NCBI GenBank assembly: GCA_036925085.1
Contig: JAUPFP010000026.1
Coordinates: forward strand, 474,001-538,000
Source of the DNA: Brachycybe producta
Taxonomy: Eukaryota > Arthropoda > Diplopoda > Playtdesmida > Andrognathidae
Direction of reading: 5' to 3'
DNA length: 64,000 nucleotides
Shown here: piece by piece, positions 44,005 through 54,900 of the stretch
Layout of the letters: the number at the start of each line of letters is the position of its first letter
How positions within the stretch are numbered: the stretch's first letter is position 1
The notes under the pieces: model-generated
Seen by the model: only the letters and a program-made list of their open reading frames with translations
Told to the model about the DNA's origin: nothing
Database searches by the model: none
Program-made: the position numbers and the translations under genes

Positions 44005-44487
44005 ATGAATTCTAGTCAACTGGAATTTTTATTATTTCATCATCCTGCCACGTGTTTCATGTTTGCCAGTGTATTTGCACGGGATCAACTTCCTTTTAGA
44101 GTGAATCATAAACTTTATATTGTTAATCTGGATGTGCAGTCGGAGCCTGGATCTCACTAGATCGCTATTTATTTCAATAATGGAGTTGCTGAATATTTCG
44201 ACAGTTATAGAATGAATCCAATGATGGATGAGATAAATCAGTTCATCACGAAAAACTTCTCCTGGACTTACAATGCACGTAGACTCCAACATTTGAGAAC
44301 AGCTGTTTGTGGAGAATATTGTATTTTCTATTCTATTTTAAGATGTTCTAATGTATCTATGAAAAGTATCATTTCTGTAATTCATCGCCACAATTATTTA
44401 CGAAATGATAAAATTGTTCACGAATTTATTAATGACTTCCAGAAAAATATTTACCACTGTATGCTTTTTAATTACAATTTTATTTAA
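44005..44487 (+). pseudogene. Polinton adenain-like cysteine protease
   Basis: This maturation protease would process capsid proteins. One frame runs from an ATG at 44005 to 44487 (160 codons) with a single internal TAG at 44158..44160. The TAG sits right after the catalytic His region (SEPGSH), where a Trp is normal; TGG to TAG is one change. VFARDQLP and AIYFNNGVAEYFDSY come before, and the catalytic Cys lies in TAVCGEYCIFYSILRC. Apart from that stop the gene looks complete. Confidence 0.85.
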
Positions 44488-44620
44488 CCTTCACCATTTC
44501 AATACATGTATTATTATACTATTTATATAAAGTTAATATATTAAAATGAGTATATGTAATCTTATGGGATAAATACATTTATGAATAAACATTTATAGGG
44601 CTACATTGACAAGTATATAC

Positions 44621-45058
44621 TTATTTTCTCGTAGATCCAAAACCAAGCTCACCATGGGCGCTTGGGGGAGTTCTTCCTAAACAAATTCTACATCGGGATA
44701 TATTTTCTCAAAAATGATTTGCGCAACTCTATATCCTGTTTTAATGGCAATATCATGATTTCCAAAGTTTATTAAAATAACTTTAATAGGCCCCCTGTAG
44801 CCTAAATCAATGACTCCAGCCAAACCAGAGTCTAAAATGAAGTGCGGGCCCCGATCTTGGTGCGATTTTTTCATAACAATCATACAGCAAAGCAATGATT
44901 AATTCTCTTGCACAGAGTGCATTAGCTCCAGGTTTAATGGTGCAGTCCACCATAGAATACAAATCGTACCCGGCATCACCCTTATTCATTTTCTTGGGAA
45001 TAACACTCGTATCGCTTAATCTCTTAATCATTATGGTAGGTTCTATAAAAAACAACAA
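44621..45058 (-). pseudogene. dUTPase, Polinton cargo
   Basis: dUTPase hydrolyses dUTP to dUMP and keeps uracil out of DNA. All five family motifs are visible on the minus strand. They are MNKGDAGYDLYS (motif 1), IAPRSG (motif 2), [13 protein letters not shown] (motif 3, with the catalytic Asp), GYRVAQIIF (motif 4) and a Gly-rich HGELGFGSTR at the C-terminus (motif 5). A frameshift just after motif 2 (about 44850) and a stop with a frame change before motif 5 break the gene. It sits between the protease and polymerase genes, inside the terminal repeats. The length of about 145 residues is normal for the trimeric family. Confidence 0.85.
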
Positions 45059-45199
45059 ACGATTTCATCTAATATTTGTTTAAATTTAAAAATAGCCATA
45101 AGCTAGAGTAGTAATTCCGTCATTCTCAATATAACATTTATAATCGAATGTGGTAAAACTGATTTTGTTCACTTCTAGAATATAAATGTCATGCATTTT

Positions 45200-48100
45200 A
45201 GACATGATTTGTCATTGAATCACCCTATTCAGAATAGACTGATGCAAATATTTAATGTGCATATCATGATTGAAGTGAGATTTAATGATCTGTTTCTTAA
45301 TACCTTTAGCTTTACATTTATACTTATGGCTATTTAACAGTACAGAATACATTTTAGATTTTAGAGTCACTAATTCTGAAATAAGTTCACCATTCATTTC
45401 ATCTTTAAATTTTCCCATAACTATTTTGTTTTTAAGAGAGTGCAGAAAGTGACCTTTTGGATAGTCACTCGTATAGAAATGGTATTCGTAACGCTGCATG
45501 TCACAGTACAAATCTTTCTATTGAATATGCATGATGAAACTATCCATATTGGTATGCAAAAATTTCAATCTATTTCCAGGATAATTTGATTTCAGAACAT
45601 AATAAAAAAATTCATACATGAACAACTTCGATATTTCTAGTACAATAAAACCCGTATATACCCATAAAAACAGTGAGGTTCTTATCAATAATGTGAAATG
45701 AGTCTAAATTTGCATGGCTGAGTAATTTTAGACACTGTTCTTTTTCATTAATGAGTTTGACATTAATTATTTTTTTTTGATTTTCCATCGTTTTCCCAAA
45801 AAATCAACTTTTGCCAAGTTACGCATGGTGATGTTAAATTCTATATACGGCTTTAACCACTTGCCTTGGGTAAAAAACACGATGAATTTTGGTTAAATTA
45901 ATCCCCAGGTTTAAGTAACATTTTAAATTTCTAGCATGAATAACGTAATTTTTCTTATTATAAAGATTTGTCTTGTAGTTTTGGGTTCTTTTCCTTTTCC
46001 TTTTTTTAGATAGTCTTTGGCATAAAGATAGTGAATCGAGGTGAATATCGAGCCTTTCTGGACAAAGAGGATAGTCACTATGTTCAAAATGTAAATCTGC
46101 TAGATAATCGAGATACACTTCTAGTATGCATTCCTGTTTGCCATCTGAATTTATGGAATGAAGGTCGAAAGTTTTGATCTCATTTTCATCTAACCAACAA
46201 AAATCTTTCATGGGCAAGGGTACGCACATTGCCGTAGCATACAAGGAATTGTAATTTCAAAAGGCTAAATGCGATTTAGGCTTAGATGGATTGTAATTGT
46301 TTAGATAGAGATTGTTTGCTTTTGCGTATCTGTGACTGGCGACAGAAACACCTCCGTGAATACCTCTTTCGATAAATAAGTGCATATCATAATCTGTGAG
46401 TAATTCCAACTCAACTTCTGTGTATTTCAAAGTGGCAGACCAAGTGTGCATAGGCAAAGTGAAATAATGTGTGGGATGCCTACTGCATCAAATTTTGAGT
46501 GACTGTCCAAGTATTCATAAGGAAAATATCCTTTTTGTCATGAGATCAATTTTTGAAGGATCTTTGAAAAACCATGAAACGCAATTAAATTTCTCCTTAG
46601 AAATATTTTGAGCGAGGGTTGCTAATGGAGAAGACAAGAATTGAAAACTATCTAGAAACATGAGATCATTGATGATGAAACTCGTATAGCGCTCAGTATT
46701 TAATGGAATAATGTTAATGGGCTTTTCCGTTTTAATCCTAGATAAGGCTTTAACAATGAAGTGCTCTTCATATGAACATAAGCTATAAGCAAAACATAGC
46801 AAGTAAGAACGATCATGCAGGGTGGCATGATTACTGAAGTACGTGGCACCCTGTAATTGTTTCCCAGAAGATGGTGGTCATGATCTCTTACTTTGACTGT
46901 AATAAACTCGTTGAACTCTGTATGACAAGTGTAACAGTGGGTTGCTTTCTGTATTTTTTTCTCATCTTCAGTTGTCATGATCATAGGCTCTATTGGGGCC
47001 GATTTCAACAATTCACTGGCTTTGTCTCTTAAGGCATAAGCAGGATCTTGGGACCTTTTAATTTCATGAGCTACAACCTTACTGTGATAATCAACAATGA
47101 TGTAAGAATACAAGCAAGCTTTGTGTTTTTGATGTGTTTTAGTATGGAGGTACATGAATTTTGAGTTGGGCCACTGACTTTTTGGATGAGGCTTTCGAAA
47201 TCAAAATAAGCTATGTAAGGGCAGCGCAAGGCTTTATGAAACTCGCTAAATTTTAAAACACAATCCTCTTCACTCGGTAATCGAATTTTGGCTGTTTTAT
47301 GCTCTTCACACATGGGGCGATGTCTTTCTAAAGTGCTTTCAACTTTAAACCCTTGGCAGCATCGGTAGCAAAAAAATTTTTTTATTTAAACTATCATGAC
47401 CCATTAATCGAGCAATATTTCAAATGAGAAAGTAATGTTTGTTATGAAGAAGAAGATTTATTTCTCTATTTGAGTTGGAATTACTTAACTGAAGAGAAAC
47501 ATTGTACTTATTGTATGCAAAAACATTAATTTTGAGATTATTTGGAATTTGGAATTTTGAAATTTGGTTTAAACCAATGGGATATTCAAGCATGGATGTA
47601 TCGAGAGAACCTTCTAATTTTTTATAGTGGCTCAATCTATTTGGATTGTTGTACCTCATGACCAGATGTTAATGAGCTAATATGCACTATAAAAAACATT
47701 TGACATGTTTAGATGTGATATTTAAAATATATGTCATATTTTTTAATAAAATGAGAAGTTTCCCTGAACTGCCCCCTTTATACGGTCTGTATTTGCCAAT
47801 TTTAATTTCTACATCTTCGATGGAATTGATCACCCAACCCGCACCTCTATTAATAAAAGCTTCTATTGCACTCAAGATTTGCACTTCACATTCTCGCAAG
47901 CACTGTTTTATTTCTGAATGATGCATAATAAGCTTCATATTAATACTAAAATAAGAATCGTTGGTATAGTAAGTCATTATGGCCTCATTGTTTTCCTAAA
48001 TGATTTTTGGCTTGATAAAATGAATTCGTAAACATAATTGAAATTTAAATCTAATTTTATTAGACCATCCTCCAATAAATTTGCAACATTGTTATAAACT

Positions 48101-48600
48101 TGTTGAAAATAACCCCTAAGGTCTTGAATATTTTCCCTGTTAATGTTCTTTAAGGTAACTAATAAACCCCCAAATCCCATTTTATGTACAACAAAAGAAT
48201 CGGGTAAAAATAATTCGTGAGTACTATTTAAAAGGGCCAACCATTCTATTTTAGTATTACATTGTGAATTACGGAGATTACATTTTTCTTTGAAAGGACC
48301 AATAACATGGGCATTGAGAAAATGCTCCATCGAGTTATCTGACTAATCACATATGAAACAGCTAATTTTTCAAAATCATATTGTGATTAATTGGGGGTAA
48401 ATATGAACTGGAATACAAGCCCCTTTAGTAAATTTATTTTCTATGATATATTTACTAATTTCAATGAACCAATTTTCATTACTTTCGAGAATACGTAGTT
48501 TACAATTGTCCTGAATTGGGATAGTTTCGTGAATTTTGAAATCTGGTAAAGTGTTTTTCCTCCGATTTACTGAGGTGACATCCAAACCGTTCTTTGATCG
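45200..48600 (-). pseudogene. Polinton DNA polymerase B (protein-primed type)
   Basis: It replicates the element. On the minus strand, fragments run from an N-terminal region (48376..48585 and 47977..48330) through the exonuclease start FHKALRCPYIAYFDFESL near 47230, where D-x-E of ExoI is visible. A Cys/His segment (ATHCYTCHTEF, then VRDHDHHLLGNNYR) and the palm start LYATAMCVPLP (46220..46250) follow. The C-terminal SDYPKGHFLHSLKNKIVMGKF is at 45420..45460. The catalytic palm box near 45550 reads NMDS where DTDS is usual, so a metal-binding Asp is lost. At least eight frame breaks are present. Confidence 0.88.
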
Positions 48601-49589
48601 TGCCTTCCATTACAGCTGAAGATGGCCCCGCATTACAGATTGCCTTCGCTTGATGTTTTGCAGCTTGAGACTTTTTTGTTTTTCAACCAGTTACTGCGGT
48701 TTCTACTGTCAAGTCAATAAATATTTTTTCTGAATTTTTTTAAGAAACAACATGAAATTTTCTGTAAACTTTGAAAATGTATATAGGGTTACGAATACCA
48801 CTAATAAAAATTTCCCATCAAATAAAAATAGTAGAAATGTAGAAAAGATTTGTAAAATGTCTTACTGAATATATGAATTGTATAAAAAAATCCACACTCA
48901 CCAATGTAATATTGATTGTCTTGCATTGTGTTAAATTGTTTTTGATGCTTATAAATGATCAGTTTTTGATGAACACTGTCTTACACAAAATATAGAACAG
49001 TTGGTAAAAATAACAGCCACCAGAGCAAAAAAAAATTTGTGAAGTGTTGATTTGAACAGTAGTCACAGTAAAAGAAAGTAAGATGATCAAGTGCCAATAG
49101 ACAGTCCTCACTGTGAAGATTTCAGAATAAAAGATGGCATTTGGATTCCATGATAAAATTTTAATCTTTTTATACTAAACTAGCTACCTCATGAAAAATA
49201 TTGACCAATGAATACTCAGATATTAAAACAAAGGAAGTAACAGAAAGTAATTCAAGGCTATGAAAAATGTCAATGCAGAATATGAAAATTAGAACAAGGC
49301 CATGAAAGACATCATACAAAAAATAGCAAAATAGAAATGAAAAACATAAAAAAATAATATTAGCAATCTTATCAATTGTTTTAGTTTACTGTTTTAAAAA
49401 CAAATATAATATTTACAAGGTAATTTCAAAAAAATTAAAAACTATTAAAAAATTATTTTTAAAACAGAAAAATGCTTTTTATTATAAAGAAGTTTGTGAA
49501 ATAAACTAAAAATAATATTGAAAACTTCTATTTTTAACCAGCTAGGGCAAAATCTGATTATTTCATAGCATTGAATAATTTTTTTTTAC
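48601..49589. other. AT-rich Polinton interior, nothing recognised
   Basis: No open frame of note lies between the polymerase gene and the right terminal repeat. Confidence 0.6.
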
Positions 49590-50612
49590 TTTCAATATAT
49601 AAAGTATAGTACAGAAAATGTGTTTTATAGTTATTTCATGTATTGTAAATGTATGATAAAAATAAGTGGACAAGTAACCTCGGTTTTTTTTTATAGAATT
49701 TATTTAAGAAGCAGGAAATAAATTCTTAGTCAAAAACAACAAGAGGTACAAAAATGTATTGTTGACCATCCATTTTTTCTCTCAACAGCAAACAAATGTG
49801 TAATTAACTATTTTGTGAAGTACTGCATGGAAACTGGTTGACCTTGATCACTATGATTGAAGTGGTGTATAAAATTACTCTATGATACTCTATGAGGTTT
49901 GAAAAATAAGGAAAAAGTCAAAAGGAAAAAAATGGTGAAGACAAAATTACAATAGTATTATATTTCAGCTCATAGAATGGAATGACTTACCTTCAATACT
50001 TAAAAACTACAGTTCAAAAATATATATGTAAACAAATAAACAAGTTTTGTAGTCATGTATGGTAAATGTATAATAAAAAATAAGTGGACAAGTAACCTCG
50101 AATTGTTATATTCTTCATATAATTTATTTAAGCAGGAAATAAATTAGTTACAAAAAGGTAGAAAAACATGTTGTTGACTATTTTTTCCCCTGCCATGCAG
50201 TACAAATGTCTTAATGTTATTTTATGAGGTATAAAAAAATGAGAAAAAAGTGGTGTAGACAAGAATACCATTTCAAAGAAATGAACAACTTTCATTCAAT
50301 ACATAAAAACTACAGTACAGAAAGTGTGTAAACAAAAAAAAAGTTTTTATGATCATTATTTGTAAATTTATAAAAAATAAGTGGTCAAGTAACCTTGCAT
50401 TGTTATTTCTCTTTATAGGATTTATTTAAAAAGCAGAAAATAAATTACGAGTTAAAAACAAGAGGTACAAAAAACATGCAGTTGACTATCCTTTTTTCCC
50501 TCCATGAAAACTGGGTCAAAATTTTCCTCTCTCTCTTTGTTATGATAAAGCATTAAAAATAATATATTGTAGAAATTTCTGTACAGAACAATAGGTTATA
50601 AACTGGTTGGCC

Positions 50613-50616
50613 TTAA
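50613..50616. repeat. TTAA target duplication, left of piggyBac
   Basis: TTAA directly precedes CCCTTTAAAGG. Its partner is at 53145..53148. Confidence 0.9.
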
Positions 50617-50743
50617 CCCTTTAAAGGCCAAGAAAAAACTGGCAATAATAATGAAAAAACATTGTTGGAAATTTGTTAATGAATACACAGACAAGCCATT
50701 AGAACCAAAAAAAAATTTTATTTTCGACAAGAAGGTGTGCAAA

Positions 50744-50770
50744 AAAAGGTGTCCTCATTTGGGGACACCG
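50744..50770. repeat. piggyBac subterminal repeat, left
   Basis: GGTGTCC-TCATTT-GGGGACACC is a short inverted repeat near the end of the transposase gene. Related copies lie at 52758..52785 and 53108..53134. Confidence 0.75.
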
Positions 50771-50799
50771 GCTACATTGCACATCGTCATAGATAACTT

Positions 50800-52641
50800 T
50801 TATTTGTTATTGTGCATTTTTTCAAAGCATGGCCTTTCTAAACAAAGTGTAACAGAACATTTTTTACATCCCCATCGGCATTTTGCATGGCAAATGACAC
50901 ATCGACGCTGAGAATCTAATTTGATAGGAAAATGTCCATATGGGCTAAATCGGATGTCATCAGTTACTCCTCCAATAAGAGTAGAACGCCCACCACCTGC
51001 ACTACTGCTTCGTTTTGGTTTGTGTTCAGCTTCAAGGGAAAGATAATATCGAGTGATACTTCTTTGGAATTGCAGCAGATCTAACTTTTCATTTTGTGTT
51101 GTCATTTTATGCAACACCCAACTGTTCACCATTGCCATGTTGATGCAATTAGTGAAAAGTGGCCACCACCATTTCTTTCCTCGAATTCCCACATGATACT
51201 TGCTCACAAATTGATCATGAAGATCCACTCCTCCCATTCCAGCATTGTATGCTTTCAACAATGCTGGCTGATCAACATCAATTTTTGATTTTTTCACTTG
51301 AGACCATCTTTTTACTTTTGCAAATGGCTGAATTCCTTCATGGTTGCTTGCAACACAAACTGCACTATTGTCATTCCATTTCACAACTAAAATCTCTTTC
51401 CGTACATCAAATTGGTAGTCATAGGCACCTCGTTCCTTTTTCTTGATAATATTCGATGGCACAAGAGGACATTTTTTTGTGCGATTTTCTCGAACTGTTC
51501 CTGTTGCTCGAAATCCATTTTCTTGGAGATTTACAAGCAAATCATAGCTCGTAAAGAAATTGTCAAAAGTGACATGATGATCAGATGGAGTATTGACTAC
51601 GGCCAGCATGTTGGAAACAACATATGTGCCTAGAGGTGAATTGTCATTTTCCTTGTTTTTACCAGCATACAATTCGAAGTTGTAACAATAGCCAGTACTG
51701 CTGCACAATAACCAATTTTTAAAACCAAAACGAACAGGCTTGTTTCTAATAAATTGCTTGGTTGGGTGTCTACCAAAATATTTTACCATACTTTCATCTA
51801 CAGACAACTGTTCATGGAGCATACCCCAAGACATAAATTTTTTGTTCAGTAATTGATACAATGGGCGAATTTTGAAGCAACGGTCATTTTTGTCAAGTTC
51901 AGAGTTGTCTGCAATGTGCAAATTACGTTTGATTTCTCGATACCTGTTTCGAGGCATGCATTTGGAAACCAATTCAACTCCCAAATCATGATCAAGAGAC
52001 CAATACATTTGCTCCCTAGGCAGTTTGTGGTATCCGGTCAAGAGTAAAATTCCAATGAAATTCTTCATTTCATCTATGGAAATTGTGAAACCATGCTGGT
52101 TGTTTTGCCTTGCATACTTTTCCGACTGTTCGACAAGCATTTTCAAAACATCTTCATCAAACAATTTTTCAAAAATTTGGACAGGCGATGAGTTTTGTAT
52201 TTCAGAAGTAAGTTTTTCTACGTTTTCGGTGTACTCATTCGTCATATCATTCTTCTGAAGTGTTGAAAATTTTGGTGTAACTTTCTTCCAGTATGGAGTA
52301 TCATCATTTTCCTTCGGCACTTTTTTGGGTTTTTTTCTTGGAGGTTTTTTGGTAATATCATCAACAGTTTCATCACATACAAAACCATGAATTTCTACTT
52401 CTCCTGGCACATCATTAGGCATCACAGTGTCTTCATTTGTAATTTCCTCATCATCACCTTCATCTTCATCTGTGACAACTTCAGGAGAAGGAGGCAAAAT
52501 AACAATGTCAACATCATTGTCATTGTCACTATTACCTATGTAATCATTGTTGAGAAACTCAACAGCACTTAGTAAAGTACTGTGTTTTCTTCCATAAAAA
52601 GAAGTGCCTGCAGGTAGCCCAGCCATGTCTGAAAATGGCAA
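50800..52641 (-). CDS. piggyBac transposase, intact
   Basis: A DDE-type transposase of 613 residues that cuts and pastes at TTAA. Residues 1 to 120 are acidic then basic, as in the family. The catalytic triad is visible: D282 in QLSVDESMVKYFG, D360 in HHVTFDNFFTSYDLL and D473 in NAGMGGVDLHDQF, with the following D476. The C-terminal Cys-rich domain (C581 to C605, CVICHAKC then GCKKC and CLERPCF) matches the zinc-binding ring that reads the terminal repeats. No stop, frameshift or missing catalytic residue is seen, so activity is plausible. The length is close to the usual 590 to 610. The start chosen is the first ATG; MAGLPAGTSF six codons later is an alternative. Confidence 0.95.
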   Translation of the reverse strand: MPFSDMAGLPAGTSFYGRKHSTLLSAVEFLNNDYIGNSDNDNDVDIVILPPSPEVVTDEDEGDDEEITNEDTVMPNDVPGEVEIHGFVCDETVDDITKKPPRKKPKKVPKENDDTPYWKKVTPKFSTLQKNDMTNEYTENVEKLTSEIQNSSPVQIFEKLFDEDVLKMLVEQSEKYARQNNQHGFTISIDEMKNFIGILLLTGYHKLPREQMYWSLDHDLGVELVSKCMPRNRYREIKRNLHIADNSELDKNDRCFKIRPLYQLLNKKFMSWGMLHEQLSVDESMVKYFGRHPTKQFIRNKPVRFGFKNWLLCSSTGYCYNFELYAGKNKENDNSPLGTYVVSNMLAVVNTPSDHHVTFDNFFTSYDLLVNLQENGFRATGTVRENRTKKCPLVPSNIIKKKERGAYDYQFDVRKEILVVKWNDNSAVCVASNHEGIQPFAKVKRWSQVKKSKIDVDQPALLKAYNAGMGGVDLHDQFVSKYHVGIRGKKWWWPLFTNCINMAMVNSWVLHKMTTQNEKLDLLQFQRSITRYYLSLEAEHKPKRSSSAGGGRSTLIGGVTDDIRFSPYGHFPIKLDSQRRCVICHAKCRWGCKKCSVTLCLERPCFEKMHNNK

Positions 52642-52757
52642 AGTAACTATGAAAATGCTTGTTCAAGTGTATTTATTGCAAAGATTTGCTATAAAACAGG
52701 CATGAAGAGCAAATTATCCACCTAAACATACACAACTGCTTTTTGGATAGAAATGGC

Positions 52758-52785
52758 CGGTGTCCCCAAACAGGGACATCACATT
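52758..52785. repeat. piggyBac subterminal repeat, promoter side
   Basis: CCGGTGTCCCCAAACAGGGACAT lies about 120 bases upstream of the transposase ATG and shares GGTGTCC/GGGGAC with the other two copies. Confidence 0.7.
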
Positions 52786-53107
52786 TCTAATGCAAACCAA
52801 ATAGTTCAAATATGCTCAAATTTTATAGCAAATCCAAATCTATAACTAGTATACCATTACAATAAATGAACAGGTTTCAAAAATTGATTAGCTTACCACT
52901 ATTTTTGTAAAATGAAAATAATTTACAAGAGTGTAAAACTTTGCAAATATATGTCTGGAAGCTTGTAAACAGTTTGAGTAAGTGGCGCCCCTATTGATAA
53001 AAAACTAAAACACATACATACAGCAACTAGAGTGCTTCAGTATGAGTCTTTACATCCAAATGTAATGGCTCTAAATGAAATATATGGTTTAAAAAAAAAT
53101 TCTAATT

Positions 53108-53134
53108 GGACCGTCCCCAAACAAGGACACTGGC
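53108..53134. repeat. piggyBac subterminal repeat, right
   Basis: GACCGTCCCCAAACAAGGACACTGGC lies about ten bases inside the right terminus and forms an imperfect inverted repeat (GTCC...GGAC). Confidence 0.75.
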
Positions 53135-53144
53135 TGTTAACGGG

Positions 53145-53148
53145 TTAA
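53145..53148. repeat. TTAA target duplication, right of piggyBac
   Basis: TTAA directly follows the GGG end of the element. Confidence 0.9.
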
Positions 53149-53271
53149 AACAAGTGATGTTGAAAAATCCTCCTGAGAGTCTATGGGAGATTGGAATGTG
53201 GCGTGCAAAATGTGCATTCTATAGTAGTCTATGGGAAAAAGTAATGCAGAAATAACTTTTCCTATACTACT

Positions 53272-53277
53272 ATCATG
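53272..53277. repeat. Polinton target-site duplication, right
   Basis: ATCATG follows the right terminus, identical to 37191..37196. Confidence 0.93.
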
Positions 53278-54085
53278 GAACAATTTAATTGGAATTAGTT
53301 ACCTAAATTAAAAAATCTAATCAAGTCCCAGATCAGTACCTGACTACAATAAAGCTGATTGGGCTAATTTTAAATTTTTTTAGCAAATGAATTGAATAAT
53401 GATCATATTGAGTCAAATGATGTAAACCAACATCATTTGCTAGTGATTTCTAATGGCATTAAGCAATTTATCCTCATGAAATTCTTAAAGCAAGCTTTCA
53501 ACCAATTTGGTACACAACTGAGATAAGACGGACCCTTTGTAAGTAACCCGAAAATCGATCTAAAATGAAAATAATATGAATGTCACTATTCAATTATAAT
53601 TTGGCTCCCAGCCCATACCAACTTTACAATGTGTTGGGAATCTTACTTCATAAAAATCCAAAGTTATTTTGGAAATATATAAAAAGCCTTAACAATAGTT
53701 CAAACAGGTTATTGCAAATATTCTTAATAACTATTTCTAAAGTGATTTCATCCTACGATGGTATTGATGAGCAGCAAATGGGCTCCTCACTTCATGGTAG
53801 TGCCAGACATAGTCATTAACTCCACTAGATTACAAAAATTGCTTCATAATCTAGACATAAACAAATAATCATGTCCAGATGAAATTTCAGAAAGACTACT
53901 TAGAGTTGGCTATAGAAGTTATTTTTTTTAAGCAAACTTTACCAATATTCACTTCAAAGTGGTATTTTGCTATTAGCATGGTGGCAAGCGAACATTTGCT
54001 CAATTTTTAAAATGGAGAATAAACAGTGCCCAAATAACTACAGACCAATTAATTTAACGTCCATTGTTTGTAAAACCCTCTAACA
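53278..54085 (+). pseudogene. LINE (Jockey/CR1-like) RT fragment
   Basis: The 79-codon frame at 53580 has a KNPKLFWKYIKSLN segment typical of the linker ahead of the reverse transcriptase of Jockey/CR1-type LINEs. In broken frames, CPDEISERLL (about 53870) and NNYRPINLTSIVCKTL (54025..54072) match the first RT blocks. The rest of the RT is missing where the MITE-like element begins at 54086. Confidence 0.65.
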
Positions 54086-54735
54086 TAAGCATGTCAAATT
54101 CAAAAGCTAACATGGGCCAATAAAACATGGTCTAAGTTTATGTGGGCCGCAAAAAAACGTAGATATTTTGAAACGTAGTTATTTCAAAAAGTACAGTATA
54201 AAAAAAACAAGGACAACGGTCTTTCCTACTTCGGGGGAAATCTTTTTTGCAATGATTACTTTCAAAATTGACCCAAGGTGTATGTCGGTAATCCTAGATC
54301 TGACAGGAGACTTATTTCTTTTCATAATGAATTTTAATTGATATCTAATTATTTCACTAGGGCTGCGCTGATGCACAAAATGTCAATGTAAATGGCCAAA
54401 TCTAAATAGGGTACCATACCGATACGGTTTACTTTTGTACTAGATGTTCTTAAATAGATTTTTACTTTAGAAATGTAATAACGGCAGTACAAATTGACAA
54501 TTGTAATATATATTTCAAAGGCGAGAAATAGTAGTAAATGGATGAACAAGTAATAAATTTATAAATGTATTAGTATAGTAGTTTTGAAAAATATATGTAT
54601 AAACAGAAATTTTAAAAATTAAGCTACGAATTTTTTTATTAAAACTTTTGTTACATGCTGTGATAATAGCTGGGCCACAAATATATTTGCTGTGGGCCAT
54701 ATGTGGCCAACAGGCTGCGAGTTTGAGATGCTTGC
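54086..54735. mobile_element. hAT-like MITE (about 650 bp)
   Basis: The left end AAGCATGTCAAATTC and the inverse of the right end AAGCATCTCAAACTC are near-identical. Both lead into TGGGCC/GGCCC words. Such ends with interior GGGCCGCA and TGTGGCC words resemble hAT non-autonomous elements. No 8-bp duplication could be confirmed. Two minus-strand frames inside it show no transposase. Confidence 0.5.
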
Positions 54736-54765
54736 GAGTTTGACAAAACTTATTTTTGCACAATT

Positions 54766-54900
54766 GTGACAACTTGGTCTGCCTGGTTGCTTACAGTATG
54801 TGACATGTGACTACTGTCTCCCTCCTGGGGAAGCTGCCTGGCGGTATTATTATGGCCAGACCGGCCATTTAATCCAGACAGTGTGAAATATATGACTCAG
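54766..54900 (+). repeat. LTR 5'-end fragment
   Basis: TGTGACAACTTGGTCTGCC matches the LTR starts of elements C and the solo LTR. Similarity fades after about 130 bases. Confidence 0.5.

Larger units (their letters stand above)
50617..53144 (-). mobile_element. piggyBac element (2.5 kb)
   Basis: Flanked by TTAA on both sides. The ends read CCCTTTAAAGGCCA and, inverted, CCCGTTAACAGCCA: terminal repeats of about 14 bp with two to three differences. It carries one complete transposase gene. The empty site can be read from the opposite Polinton repeat (37313..37340), which has the same sequence with a single TTAA. An intact gene inside a decayed Polinton shows that this insertion came later. Confidence 0.93.
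37197..53271 (+). mobile_element. Polinton (Maverick) with cargo genes
   Basis: The element spans 16.1 kb, or about 13.5 kb without the piggyBac insertion. Its termini read AGTAGTATAGGAAAAGT and the inverse, with long terminal inverted repeats and a perfect 6-bp ATCATG duplication. Six-bp duplications and AG...CT ends are known features of Polintons. The plus-strand genes are a Bcl-2-like ORF, packaging ATPase, two small conserved Polinton proteins, integrase, a basic protein, capsid-like protein and protease. On the minus strand are a RING protein, dUTPase and polymerase B. Most genes carry frameshifts or stops, so it is an old copy. It is inserted about 520 bp from a Wnt exon. Confidence 0.93.
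49590..53271. repeat. Polinton right terminal inverted repeat with tandem units
   Basis: The terminal 123 bp (53149..53271) and 50612 down to about 49590 are together the inverse of the left repeat, split by the piggyBac element. The AAGTGGNCAAGTAACCT word occurs three times (about 49662, 50080, 50378) and once in the left repeat. The right repeat therefore contains about three units spaced 300 to 420 bp. Units differ by indels. Confidence 0.82.

Noticed and set aside
54179..54549. Coding frames inside the hAT-like MITE
   Set aside because: Hydrophobic, low-complexity frames from AT-rich DNA with no transposase motif.
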